From positions 186,001 through 250,000 of the forward strand of contig NZ_AWZU01000002.1 of assembly GCF_000472385.1 (NCBI RefSeq): a stretch of DNA of 64,000 nucleotides. Direction: 5' to 3'. Below, piece after piece: positions 8,636 to 17,000 of the stretch (positions within the stretch are counted from its first letter, which is position 1; each line of letters opens with the position of its first letter). The notes beneath the pieces were generated by a model. The model was not told where the DNA came from and made no database searches. It saw only the letters and a program-made list of their open reading frames with translations. The translations under genes were made by a program, and so were the position numbers. This stretch comes from Bradyrhizobium sp. ARR65. Its GTDB lineage: Bacteria > Pseudomonadota > Alphaproteobacteria > Rhizobiales > Xanthobacteraceae.

Positions 8636-11074
8636 TCATGCTCTGCTCGCCTTGCCGACGCCAACGATGCGGTCGCAGTCGAGCGAGGTCAGAGAGATGG
8701 TGTAGATCGCTACCTTACTGCGTGGCGGGTCGACCGGGATCAGCAGGCAGCCGCGCTCATCGTCGGCGCGGTAGTGGCGGCCATTGCGCGCGACGCCGGC
8801 GAAGATCAGCCTGTCATCGGCGACCCTCACAACGTCCGGATTATCGGCGGCCTGAGCTGTATCCTTGCCCGACTGCACGACCACGCCCTGCATGATGCCG
8901 TCGCGCGCGAGCTTGCCGAGCGGAACGGCGATGGTCGCCACAGCCATGTCTTGCGCGATCGGAATGCGCAGGCGCAACTCGCCGAGCCCGCTTTGAAAGA
9001 CGGTGATCGCTTCCATCGCGGCCCGTCCGTTCGATCCGAACAGCCCGATCCGAAGCGAACCGCAAGGCGTCTCGCCGAACACGTTGGGCGGCAGCCGGTT
9101 GGTGCCGAACAGCACATAGAGATAGGCATGAGATGAAGAGATGCTCGCAAGGCTGCCGGCGAGCCACATCGGCGGCTCGGGCGCCGTGCAGGCGATGGGC
9201 AGTCCGCGCGCGATCACCTGGTCCTTGACTGTGTTGCTGTCGAGCATCGGCACCATCTTGCGCGTGCCGAGATTGACGTCGTGACTGAAGTTGCCAAACA
9301 GAACGAGCTCATCGTCGTCAGGCAGCAGCAACAGGCGTCCCAATATCGCCGCCGTCCAACGCGCCATGACATCGGACGCTGCGTAGGGGCGCAGGCCGTA
9401 GCGCGGAGCAAGCGCGCGCGCCTGCGCCGCAAAGGTGCGCGCCCCCGTCTGGATCTCTGCCGCCAAGGCGAGTTGGTCCGCCGGGCAGAGATTGTCCTCG
9501 CGAAGGACCTCTCCGTCGCGATAATCGCGCACCGATCCGTCGGCCGCGCAGCAGATCTGTTCCAGCAGCGCGACGTTGCGCAGCATCATGCGCTTGGCAT
9601 GGGGTGTCACGACGAGGTCGGAGACCAGGCCCTCGGCGGTGTCGCACTCGGCGACATCGTAGAAGGCGTCGTCCAGCGACAACAGATAAGTGCCGTGAAG
9701 GCGGGTGGCGATGCCTTCGCGATCGAAGATGCGTCGCAATCCCTTCTGCACGCTGCCGGAATAGCCGAGATCGACGAGCATCAAATCCGTGCAGGAGTCA
9801 AATTCGGGAATCGTGTTGCGCAGATAGTCAAGCAGCCGCTTGCGGATGCCTGCGGCGATCTGGGCGACGTGGCCAGCGTCGACGAGCCGGGGCAGGGCGC
9901 GGCTGATGTCGCGGCCGGTGGCGACCCCATCCGGGCATTTCGCAAAAAATGCCTTCACTGGCGGCGGCAGGATGGTGAACATCTGTGCGAAGCTCGGCTC
10001 GTCGATCTTACCGAGCTTTTCAAGCAGATCGCACAGCGGCTCGAGTGTATCGGCCGAGCCGAGCAGGCTGACGCGGCGATTGATTTCGAGATAGGCCGCC
10101 TCTCCGTGCGCATCCTGCCAGATGCGATGTGGCAGGAAACCGTCGCGCCCGAGGAAGCCAATGGCGACGCGTCGGCCCGCCCGGGCGAGTTGCGCGCGGC
10201 GCGCCTCGATATAGGCGTCGAAGGCGGCCATTATGGGCCCGAGCACGGTCAAGCCCAGTTGAAAGCCCGGACGCTTATCGCTGCTGGCTGCCGCGACCAC
10301 GCGGCGCAACGTCCGCCCGCCATGATCGAGCCGCGACGGCCGTTCCGGACATAGCAATTCGAACATGGCCGTTTCGCGCTGCAGCTTGGAGGCGAATGCT
10401 GCGCTGGCTTGCGGATAATATCGCGGCCGGATTCCGTGGCGCCGAGCGCCCGCGATATCGGCCTTCTCGTTGTCGCCGAAATGGATCGAGCTTGCCGGGT
10501 CTATTCCCTGCTCCGCCAGATATTTGGCGAACAGCTTCTCGCCCTTGCCGCTGTCCTGATCGCAGGACGCATAGAGGAAATCCCAACTCAATTCCGGACT
10601 GCAGGCCCGCAAGAGGCGAGCGAGTTGTTGCGAGTTCCAATACGTGTCGGAGATGAAGCCGACGCGGTAGCCGGCGCGCTTCATTTCCAGATATTTCTGA
10701 ACCATGTCTGGATTGGCGCGGCACAGCTCGATCTCGGCGGCAAACTCCGCTTCGGCGAGAACATTCAGCGCGCCGCGATCGAGCCCGAACAGTCTGAAAG
10801 GAAAATAGGAATAGATGTCGGAGATGTGCACTTCCACGGAGTCGCGGCGCTGCTTTGCGTTTTTGCGCGCATGCGCTTCGGCTTGAATGCGATGCTGAAC
10901 GAAACTCGTGGAAACATTCGGACACAATTCGGAAATGCGCGCAAGCTCATACACCCGTTCAAACACGCCATCCGGCGTCGTGCATGCACGCAATAGAAAT
11001 GTATCGAAAACATCGAACGAGCACGCAGAAACATTTCGCGCGCGAGTTCTCGCGTCGACGATCGCGACATTCAT
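8636..11074 (-). CDS. large protein with N-terminal HAD hydrolase domain
   Basis: An 812-residue protein. Residues 1-230 form a complete haloacid-dehalogenase-like domain: motif I FDVFDT (D21 and D24), motif II FISDTY at about 140, motif III lysine in GKGEKLF, and motif IV HFGDNEKADIAGA at about 195-210. The middle (about 260-480) has conserved-looking GFLGRDGFLPHRIWQ and VDLGYSGSVQKGL segments that I recall from other HAD-linked proteins of polysaccharide and flagellar glycosylation islands, without a known activity. The last 200 residues are unassigned. The start ATG 11074 has GGGGATTTC upstream. It is divergent from the sigma-factor/flagellin operon. A phosphatase or phosphosugar step in glycan modification is plausible but unproven. 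Confidence 0.72.
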   Translation of the reverse strand: MNVAIVDARTRARNVSACSFDVFDTFLLRACTTPDGVFERVYELARISELCPNVSTSFVQHRIQAEAHARKNAKQRRDSVEVHISDIYSYFPFRLFGLDRGALNVLAEAEFAAEIELCRANPDMVQKYLEMKRAGYRVGFISDTYWNSQQLARLLRACSPELSWDFLYASCDQDSGKGEKLFAKYLAEQGIDPASSIHFGDNEKADIAGARRHGIRPRYYPQASAAFASKLQRETAMFELLCPERPSRLDHGGRTLRRVVAAASSDKRPGFQLGLTVLGPIMAAFDAYIEARRAQLARAGRRVAIGFLGRDGFLPHRIWQDAHGEAAYLEINRRVSLLGSADTLEPLCDLLEKLGKIDEPSFAQMFTILPPPVKAFFAKCPDGVATGRDISRALPRLVDAGHVAQIAAGIRKRLLDYLRNTIPEFDSCTDLMLVDLGYSGSVQKGLRRIFDREGIATRLHGTYLLSLDDAFYDVAECDTAEGLVSDLVVTPHAKRMMLRNVALLEQICCAADGSVRDYRDGEVLREDNLCPADQLALAAEIQTGARTFAAQARALAPRYGLRPYAASDVMARWTAAILGRLLLLPDDDELVLFGNFSHDVNLGTRKMVPMLDSNTVKDQVIARGLPIACTAPEPPMWLAGSLASISSSHAYLYVLFGTNRLPPNVFGETPCGSLRIGLFGSNGRAAMEAITVFQSGLGELRLRIPIAQDMAVATIAVPLGKLARDGIMQGVVVQSGKDTAQAADNPDVVRVADDRLIFAGVARNGRHYRADDERGCLLIPVDPPRSKVAIYTISLTSLDCDRIVGVGKASRA

Positions 11075-11585
11075 GCTGAAATCCCCGCCCGTTCGCGATC
11101 ATTAAACGTGCAAGTGTGCGAGATCAGGCGCACGCTCATGAAAAAATTCATCGCGCGATTCAAATTCGCGCGCATCGCGACTGACAGATTCAAAAAATCG
11201 GATAACGTCAACGCGATGATTCGGAAAAAATTTCCCAGCGCGATTTCATCGAAGACGGCTCCGCTGCGCGCATCGACAAACCCGGCGGTTGATGCCTGCT
11301 CGCGACGGCTGCGGTCAGGCAATCGCGTGTGGCGACTGCATTTTCCGGCGCGATCATCCTTTTCGCATCCATGCAAAGCGATGCAGGTCGCGGGCGCGGC
11401 GACGCCTTGGGCTGCGCCGGGCCATTGGCCAGGTCGGCAGGTTTTGCCGCGCTGGCGGCAAAAAACTCCAGCTAAGCCACTGAAAAACAACAAAAAATCT
11501 TCGCCTGGATTTTCGGACGAGCCCGTTCAACGCATCGGAAGCCGCGCGGAATGTGCACGATCGGCATTGCGGGTTGGAGAATGGG
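11075..11585. other. 511-bp gene-free divergent region before the flagellar operon
   Basis: No supportable gene is seen between the divergent HAD and sigma-factor genes. The stretch 11130-11270 is AT-richer than its surroundings. It repeats short words such as ATTCA, CGCGCG and AAAAAA (for example 11146-11170 and 11222-11240). It must hold the promoters for both directions. I could not identify a convincing sigma-54 or sigma-28 site by eye. Confidence 0.4.
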
Positions 11586-12287
11586 ATGAACTGGGCGCTT
11601 GAGATGAAGGCACCGGCCGAGATCGAGATCACCAAGGCGCCGCTCGCGCCGATCGATCCCGCGCCGCCGTGGAGTGACGGCCTCGCGATCCCGGAGACGG
11701 TTGAGGTCGAAGCCGCCGATGTTCGCGACCAGGACGCCGAACTGCTGGACCGGCTAGCCACTGGCGATGAGGCGGCGTTCCGTCTTCTGGTCGAGCGCCA
11801 CATCGATCGTGCCTATGCGATCGCGCTGCGCATCATCGGCAACGCCGCCGACGCCGAGGACGTGGTGCAGGACACCATGCTCAAGATCTGGACTCATCGC
11901 GGGCGCTGGCAGCACGGCCGCGCGAAATTTTCGACCTGGCTCTATCGTGTCGTCAGCAATCGCTGCATCGACCTGCGGCGCAAGCCCCGCACGGAGAATG
12001 TCGATGTCGTGCCCGAGGTGGCCGATGCGAGGCCTGATGCGTCCAGCGTCATCGAGCGCAACGAGGCGCGCGATCTCCTCGACGCGGCGATGCAGCGGCT
12101 GCCCGAGCAGCAGCGCGTTGCCGTGATCCTGTCCTATCATGAGAACATGAGCAACGGCGAGATCGCCGACGTCATGGACACGACGGTCGCCGCGGTGGAG
12201 TCGCTCTTGAAGCGCGGTCGGCAGCAGCTTCGCGAGTTGCTGCGCCGGCACGAACGCGACATCCGCCACGCGTTTACGGATCTCTAA
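11586..12287 (+). CDS. ECF-type RNA polymerase sigma factor
   Basis: A 233-residue sigma-70 family protein of the group IV (ECF) type. Region 2 shows DAEDVVQDTMLKIW then FSTWLYRVVSNRCIDLRRK. Region 4 has LPEQQRVAVILSYHENMSN, GEIADVMDTTVAAVESLLKR and a final RGRQQLRELL. There is no sigma-70 region 1.1 or 3. About 60 N-terminal residues before region 2 are unassigned. ATG 11586 is favoured over 11553 because GTTGGAGA lies just upstream. It directly precedes the flagellin gene, and a putative anti-sigma protein sits three genes on, so it may control this flagellar block. Confidence 0.87.
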   Translation: MNWALEMKAPAEIEITKAPLAPIDPAPPWSDGLAIPETVEVEAADVRDQDAELLDRLATGDEAAFRLLVERHIDRAYAIALRIIGNAADAEDVVQDTMLKIWTHRGRWQHGRAKFSTWLYRVVSNRCIDLRRKPRTENVDVVPEVADARPDASSVIERNEARDLLDAAMQRLPEQQRVAVILSYHENMSNGEIADVMDTTVAAVESLLKRGRQQLRELLRRHERDIRHAFTDL

Positions 12288-12304
12288 CCATAAATCACGC
12301 TTGC

Positions 12305-12319
12305 GGCGGACTTTCCGCC
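12305..12319 (+). terminator. small hairpin after the sigma-factor gene
   Basis: GGCGGA at 12305-12310 and TCCGCC at 12314-12319 pair around a CTT loop, 18 bases past the sigma gene stop. No U-run follows. It may weakly terminate transcription or shape the 140-base leader of the flagellin gene. Confidence 0.3.
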
Positions 12320-12427
12320 TGATCTTCCGCTGCCCTTCCGTTTGACGGATGCACGGCGCCGGAACGCGCGTCGTTCGTTATCATCCAGGATGCGGCATGT
12401 CATGCCCATCACCACAGGAGCTTTTAC

Positions 12428-13252
12428 ATGCCCGTAATTTCCACCAATCTCGCAGCCAACGCCGCGGTAAGCTACCTTAACATCAACTCGCAGCAGGAAA
12501 CCAGCGCGCTCTCCAAGCTGTCGAGCGGTTCGCGGATCACCTCGGCTTCCGACGACGCTGCGGGCCTTGCGATTTCGACCCGCATCTCCTCCGATGTCAC
12601 CGTGCTGCAGCAGGCCGCGACCAACGCCTCGCAGGCCACCGCGATCCTGCAGACCGCCGACGGCGGCGCCTCCAACATCAGCGACATCCTGGCTCGCATG
12701 GAATCGCTGGCTTCGGAATCGTCCTCCGGCACCACGGTCCAATCCAGCCGCGCCTACATCAACTCGGAATTCTCGCAGCTCATCAGCGAAATCGATTCGA
12801 TCGCTTCCGGCACGCGCTACAGCGGCCAGAGCTTGCTCGACGGCACCAGCTCCTTCGCCTCCGGCGTTTCGGTCATGGTCGGCTCTTCCGGCAGCGACAC
12901 CATCACCATCACCTTGTCGGACCTGACCTCGTCATCGCTCGGCGTCAGCTCGCTCAGCGTCAGCACGCAGTCGAGTGCCGTCTCGGCGCTGGACGCGCTC
13001 AGCAGCGCTGTTGACACGGTCTCCAACGCCCGCGCCCAGATCGGCGCGCAGGAATCGCGGTTCAACTTCGCTTCCAGCTCGATCTCGACTCAGACGCAGA
13101 ACCTGCAGGCCGCGAACTCCGCCATCAAGGACGTCGATATCGCCTCCGAGCAGGCGACGCTGTCCTCGGCCGAGGTGAAGACCCAGGCTGCGGTGTCGGC
13201 GGAAACCGCCGCGAACCAGATGCCGCAATATCTCCTCAAGCTGCTCGGCTAA
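12428..13252 (+). CDS. fliC: flagellin
   Basis: The filament subunit, 274 residues, exported by the flagellar type III apparatus. The N-terminal coiled domain (LSSGSRITSASDDAAGLAIS at about 31-50) and the C-terminal domain (SRFNFASSSISTQTQNLQAA; last residues LLKLLG) are both intact and typical. The variable middle is very short and Ser/Thr-rich, offering many O-glycosylation sites. The length matches the short flagellins of alphaproteobacteria; in Bradyrhizobium that size is known for the thin lateral flagellum, so this is probably not the thick subpolar filament. AGGAG lies 7 bases before the ATG. A strong terminator-like hairpin follows the stop. Confidence 0.95.
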   Translation: MPVISTNLAANAAVSYLNINSQQETSALSKLSSGSRITSASDDAAGLAISTRISSDVTVLQQAATNASQATAILQTADGGASNISDILARMESLASESSSGTTVQSSRAYINSEFSQLISEIDSIASGTRYSGQSLLDGTSSFASGVSVMVGSSGSDTITITLSDLTSSSLGVSSLSVSTQSSAVSALDALSSAVDTVSNARAQIGAQESRFNFASSSISTQTQNLQAANSAIKDVDIASEQATLSSAEVKTQAAVSAETAANQMPQYLLKLLG

Positions 13253-13262
13253 CGGGCAAGAG

Positions 13263-13287
13263 CCGGGCCGGCATGACGCCGGCCCGG
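13263..13287 (+). terminator. strong hairpin after flagellin gene
   Basis: A perfect 10-bp stem CCGGGCCGGC (13263-13272) / GCCGGCCCGG (13278-13287) with an ATGAC loop begins 10 bases after the flagellin stop and is followed by a short pyrimidine run TCTCCTTC. It probably ends or attenuates the abundant flagellin transcript before fliD. Confidence 0.7.
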
Positions 13288-13312
13288 TCTCCTTCATGAT
13301 GGACCCAGGGCC

Positions 13313-15031
13313 ATGACGGTAAGCAGCGCCACGTCGAGCACCACCGGGACGACCTCCTCGACGTCGTCAAGTTCGACCGGCTCGTCGAGCACGGTGACGA
13401 CGACCGGCACGACCAACTCGACCAGCGTCGATTGGAGCGCGCTGATCCAGGCCGAAGTCGCTGCCAAGCTGGAACAGGCGACCACGATCGAGACCAAGAT
13501 CACCGCCAACGAAGCCAAGATCTCGGCTTATCAGGCCTTGCAGACCGATCTGAGCAGCCTGGCGAGCAGCCTGGAATCGCTCGCCACCTCGGTCAGTAAT
13601 TCGTATGCAACCAACGTCTTTGCCACGCGCGCGGCGACGATTTCCGCGACCGGCGATGTCAGCGCGTCCTCCGCGCTGTCCATGACCGTCAACAACGGTG
13701 CCGCAACCGGCGATCACACCCTCACGATCTCCCAGATCGCCACCGCGGAGAAGGTGATCGGCGCATCGCAATCGGACGAGACCACGGCGCTCGGCTATTC
13801 GGGCACCTTCTCGCTCGGCCTGTCCGGCGGCTCCAGCGCCAGCATCACGGTCAACAGCTCGATGTCGCTGCAGGACGTCGTCGATGCAATCAACGCGCAG
13901 ACCTCGACCACAAACGTAGAAGCCTCGATCGTCCAGGTGTCGAGCGGCTCCTACGAAATGGTACTGACCGCCACCAACGACAATGCCGACATCACCTATT
14001 CCAGCAGCTCGGGCGACGACATCCTCAACAAGCTCGGTGTCACCGGCAGCTCAGGATCGTTCACCGACGTGCTGCAGCAGGCGCAGCCGGCGGAGTTTTC
14101 GCTCGACGGCATTTCGATGACGCGCGATACCAATACCATTTCGGACGTGCTCAGCGGCGTCACCTTTGATCTGCTGCAGGCGACGCCCAGCGGCACCACG
14201 CTCAACATTTCGATCGGCACCGATGCCAGCCAGATCGAGTCCGCGCTGCAGACATTCGTGACCGACTACAACACGTTCCGCGACGCCGTGATCGCCCAGC
14301 AGGCGCAGAATTCGGATGGCACCGCCGCATCGAGCGCGGTGCTGTTCGGCGACAGCACCATGCGCGACATCATGACCCAGATCGAGCAGGTATTGGGGAC
14401 GTCGATCGGCGGATTGTCGATGAGCGATCTCGGACTGTCGTTCAATGAAAGCAACGAGCTTGAGCTCGACACCAGTGCTCTGTCGACGATCCTGGACACC
14501 AATCTCAGCGGCGTGACGACGCTGCTGTCGGCGCAGACCACGACCTCCTCGAGCCAGCTCGCCGTCATCAATACCGGAACCTCGCCGCAATCGTTCACGC
14601 TCGACCTGACGGTGGACTCCTCCGGCAATCTCACCTCTGCTTCCGTCGACGGCGACAGCTCGATGTTTACCGTCAGCGGAAATACCATCGTCGGCAATGC
14701 CGGCACCGCCTATGCCGGCATGGCCTTCACCTATACCGGATCGACGTCCCAGTCGATCACCGTGACCTCGACATCGGGTCTCGCGACGCAGCTCTACCAG
14801 ATCGCCAAGACCTATTCGGATACGAGCACGGGAGCGCTGCAGACGCTGATCAGCAATCTGCAGACGCAGGACGATGATTACCAGAACCAGGTCGATACCA
14901 TCGAGAGCAACGCGTCGGCCTACCAGACCCAGCTACAGGACCAGTACGCCAATTACCAGGCGGCCATCGAGAGCGCCAACAACACTCTCACCTATCTCAA
15001 GGCATTATTGAACGCGTCGAGTAGTAGCTGA
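13313..15031 (+). CDS. fliD: flagellar filament cap protein FliD (HAP2)
   Basis: The capping protein that folds flagellin at the growing filament tip, 572 residues. The N-terminal segment after a Thr/Ser-rich start (residues 1-40) has DWSALIQAEVAAKLEQ, the FliD_N pattern. The middle contains the repeated LTISQIATAEKV and VDAINA-type FliD elements. The C-terminus is coiled coil (QDDDYQNQVDTIES, LQDQYANYQAAIE, NNTLTYLKALL). Codons for Ser and Thr dominate, as in the other axial proteins here. It overlaps fliS by one base (TGATG), so the two are translationally coupled. Confidence 0.92.
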   Translation: MTVSSATSSTTGTTSSTSSSSTGSSSTVTTTGTTNSTSVDWSALIQAEVAAKLEQATTIETKITANEAKISAYQALQTDLSSLASSLESLATSVSNSYATNVFATRAATISATGDVSASSALSMTVNNGAATGDHTLTISQIATAEKVIGASQSDETTALGYSGTFSLGLSGGSSASITVNSSMSLQDVVDAINAQTSTTNVEASIVQVSSGSYEMVLTATNDNADITYSSSSGDDILNKLGVTGSSGSFTDVLQQAQPAEFSLDGISMTRDTNTISDVLSGVTFDLLQATPSGTTLNISIGTDASQIESALQTFVTDYNTFRDAVIAQQAQNSDGTAASSAVLFGDSTMRDIMTQIEQVLGTSIGGLSMSDLGLSFNESNELELDTSALSTILDTNLSGVTTLLSAQTTTSSSQLAVINTGTSPQSFTLDLTVDSSGNLTSASVDGDSSMFTVSGNTIVGNAGTAYAGMAFTYTGSTSQSITVTSTSGLATQLYQIAKTYSDTSTGALQTLISNLQTQDDDYQNQVDTIESNASAYQTQLQDQYANYQAAIESANNTLTYLKALLNASSSS

Positions 15032-15441
15032 TGACACAGAACCCGTTTGCCTATCGAGCCAACCAGGCCTATCGCGGCGCGGCGGTCGCCGTGCCGCCGC
15101 TGAAGGCGGTGGTGATGTTGTTCGACGGAGCTATCATGTCGTTGCAGAAGTCGGTAGAGGCGCAGGAAGCGCGCCGGTTCGAGGAAGGCCATGGTCACCT
15201 GATGCGCGCCACCGCCATCCTGCGCGGCTTGAGCCACCATCTCGATTTCAACCGCGGCGGCGCCTTGGCCGAGCGGCTTTACCAGACCTATAGCGCGTTG
15301 ATCATGGCCTGCTTGCGTGCCTACGGCCGGCCTCGCGCGCGGGAGAATTTTGGCCGCATCGTGGCAAGCCTCAGCGAACTGCGCGAGGCCTGGCAATTCG
15401 TGGATGCGACCAGAGGCCCGAAGGCGCCCGGGCGGGGATAG
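15031..15441 (+). CDS. fliS: flagellin export chaperone FliS
   Basis: A small cytosolic chaperone (136 residues) that keeps flagellin unfolded and blocks early polymerisation. It begins with the family-typical Y/N-rich segment (NPFAYRANQAYRG). The helical core includes VVMLFDGAIMSLQKSVEAQE and a region with HLMRATAILRGLSHHLDF, and a late YSALIMACLRA helix. The start overlaps the fliD stop. The last 20 residues are basic and proline-rich. Confidence 0.88.
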   Translation: MTQNPFAYRANQAYRGAAVAVPPLKAVVMLFDGAIMSLQKSVEAQEARRFEEGHGHLMRATAILRGLSHHLDFNRGGALAERLYQTYSALIMACLRAYGRPRARENFGRIVASLSELREAWQFVDATRGPKAPGRG

Positions 15442-15593
15442 GTTCGCCGAATCGCTTCGGCGCCGCGGCGCTGTACAGGGGCGCTGCGGCATGCAGACGC
15501 AGCCTCCCGCCTCGCGCAAATCCCCGGGGATGGGCGGGGGTAATCCTATGGATTTCCGCTTGAAATCCGTTTCCGCCGGGGCGCGAATGCTCT

Positions 15594-16010
15594 ATGACAG
15601 CTCTGTCAAAGGAGCTGGATCCGCCGACGATGGACGTCACGATGTTCGAGGACTTGATCGACCGGTTGGGGGAGGATCTCTCCCGTTGGCCCGACGATCA
15701 ACGGCGCGCAGCCGAAGAACTCCTCGCGTCATCTTCCGCGGCGCGCGCGCTGCACGAGGAAGCCCGCGCCGTGCGCAAGGCACTGGCCGGACCGCCGATC
15801 AGCGCCCCGGCCGGTCTCGCCGACCGCATCGTTGCCGCCGCCCGGATCTCCGCGAAATCGGCACCGTCGCATAATGACGAAAAAACGGCGGAGGAGCCGG
15901 TTCGTCCCGTGCAGCCCGGCAAGGTTTTGCCGGTGCTGTTGCTGGCACTTTGCCTCTTGCCCTCGCTGGCCGCGCCGGCTTTGCTGGATCTGACGCGAGG
16001 CTGCATCTAG
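15594..16010 (+). CDS. putative anti-sigma-like membrane protein
   Basis: A 138-residue protein without a certain family. The N-terminal half has FEDLIDRLGEDLSRWPDDQR then AAEELLASSSAARALHEEA. I recognise this pattern from small proteins encoded next to ECF sigma factors in alphaproteobacteria, described as anti-sigma-like. After a charged linker, residues about 111-132 form one hydrophobic segment (VLPVLLLALCLLPSLAAP), so it is probably a single-pass inner-membrane protein with a cytosolic N-terminus. The true start may be ATG 15594 or ATG 15630 (MDVTMFED). Its place in the same block as the ECF sigma gene at 11586 supports the pairing. Flagellar function is inferred only. Confidence 0.5.
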   Translation: MTALSKELDPPTMDVTMFEDLIDRLGEDLSRWPDDQRRAAEELLASSSAARALHEEARAVRKALAGPPISAPAGLADRIVAAARISAKSAPSHNDEKTAEEPVRPVQPGKVLPVLLLALCLLPSLAAPALLDLTRGCI

Positions 16011-16309
16011 GGCTTGGCTCCGAACCGGTCGGTTCCGTCCCTTTCCGGGCTCATTCTCACTTGTAACGCCATCGCGCGCCGACCTGTTCTTGCGCGCTCA
16101 TGTCCTGCCGCGCTGGTCGCGCGCGGCGCGCTCACCTACTTGCGATCCGCATCGGCAAATTCTGCCGAGCAATCAATCGTTCCCTCGCAATTTATTCGCG
16201 CCTGAATTGGCCGCGCCGTCCGTTTCATCTGCGAACGACCTTCACGAATGCAACCTGCAAACGAGCCTCCGTCGCGCGCTCAGCGCAACGACGAGAGCCG
16301 GAGCTTGCC
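16011..16309. other. gene-free leader region before flgD
   Basis: About 300 bases with open frames on the plus strand but no credible start, ribosome site or recognisable protein. It probably holds the promoter and leader for the flgD-flgE-flgK-flgL genes. No motif could be assigned by eye. Confidence 0.4.
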
Positions 16310-16978
16310 ATGACTGTTACCTCGACGTCTTCCACGTCGAACACGACGACGAGCAGCACGACATCCTCGTCGAGTTCGTCGGCTTCGACGATCAGCTCCA
16401 GCGATTTCCTCAACCTGCTGCTCAGCGAAATGCAGAACCAGGATCCGCTGGATGCGACAAGCACGACCGACTTCATGAACCAGCTCACCTCGTATGCGAA
16501 CTTCACCGAGCAGTCGCAGATCAACAGCAGCCTGTCGTCGCTCGCGAGCTCCTTCTCCAGCCTGGTGACGCTGAACTCGGTCAACTACATCGGCCATACC
16601 GTCGAGGCGAAAACCGACACCGCGACGCTGTCCAACGGCTCGGCGACGTTCGGCTACTCGCTGTCCGCGGCGGCGGCGAATGTGACGCTTACGCTGAAGG
16701 ATGCCTCGGGCAACACGGTGTGGACGGGGACCGGCACCGGCAATGCCGGCGACAACACCTTCACCTGGAACGGCCAGGACTCGAGCGGCAATCAGCTCAG
16801 CGACGGCGGCCAGTACACGCTCTCGGTCACCGCGACAGACACGGTCGGCAACTCGGTTTTCAATTACTCGACCATCACCGGCACCGTTACCGGCATCGAT
16901 ACGTCGACCTCTACGCCATCGCTGACGGTCAATGGAGTTTCCGTCAGCGCCGCCAACATCATCGCGGTCACTTCCTGA
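16310..16978 (+). CDS. flgD: flagellar hook cap / scaffolding protein FlgD
   Basis: Directs hook subunit assembly at the distal end of the growing hook; 222 residues. After a Thr/Ser tract, the N-terminal FlgD signature SSDFLNLLLSEMQNQDPLD and the FMNQLTSYANFTEQSQIN segment are clear. The C-terminal half is the beta-rich FlgD Ig/tudor-like region (GNTVWTGTG, FTWNGQDSSGNQLSDGGQYT). The frame stays open back to 16100, but ATG 16310, after CCGGAGCTTGCC, starts the family's usual length. The stop is 22 bases before flgE. Confidence 0.92.
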   Translation: MTVTSTSSTSNTTTSSTTSSSSSSASTISSSDFLNLLLSEMQNQDPLDATSTTDFMNQLTSYANFTEQSQINSSLSSLASSFSSLVTLNSVNYIGHTVEAKTDTATLSNGSATFGYSLSAAAANVTLTLKDASGNTVWTGTGTGNAGDNTFTWNGQDSSGNQLSDGGQYTLSVTATDTVGNSVFNYSTITGTVTGIDTSTSTPSLTVNGVSVSAANIIAVTS

Positions 16979-17000
16979 CACACTATCTGGAGTTCTATTC

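Noticed and set aside
11108..11602. 164-codon plus-strand frame before the sigma gene
   Set aside because: Overlaps the sigma gene start in another frame, changes composition midway, and has no motif; the region looks like control DNA.
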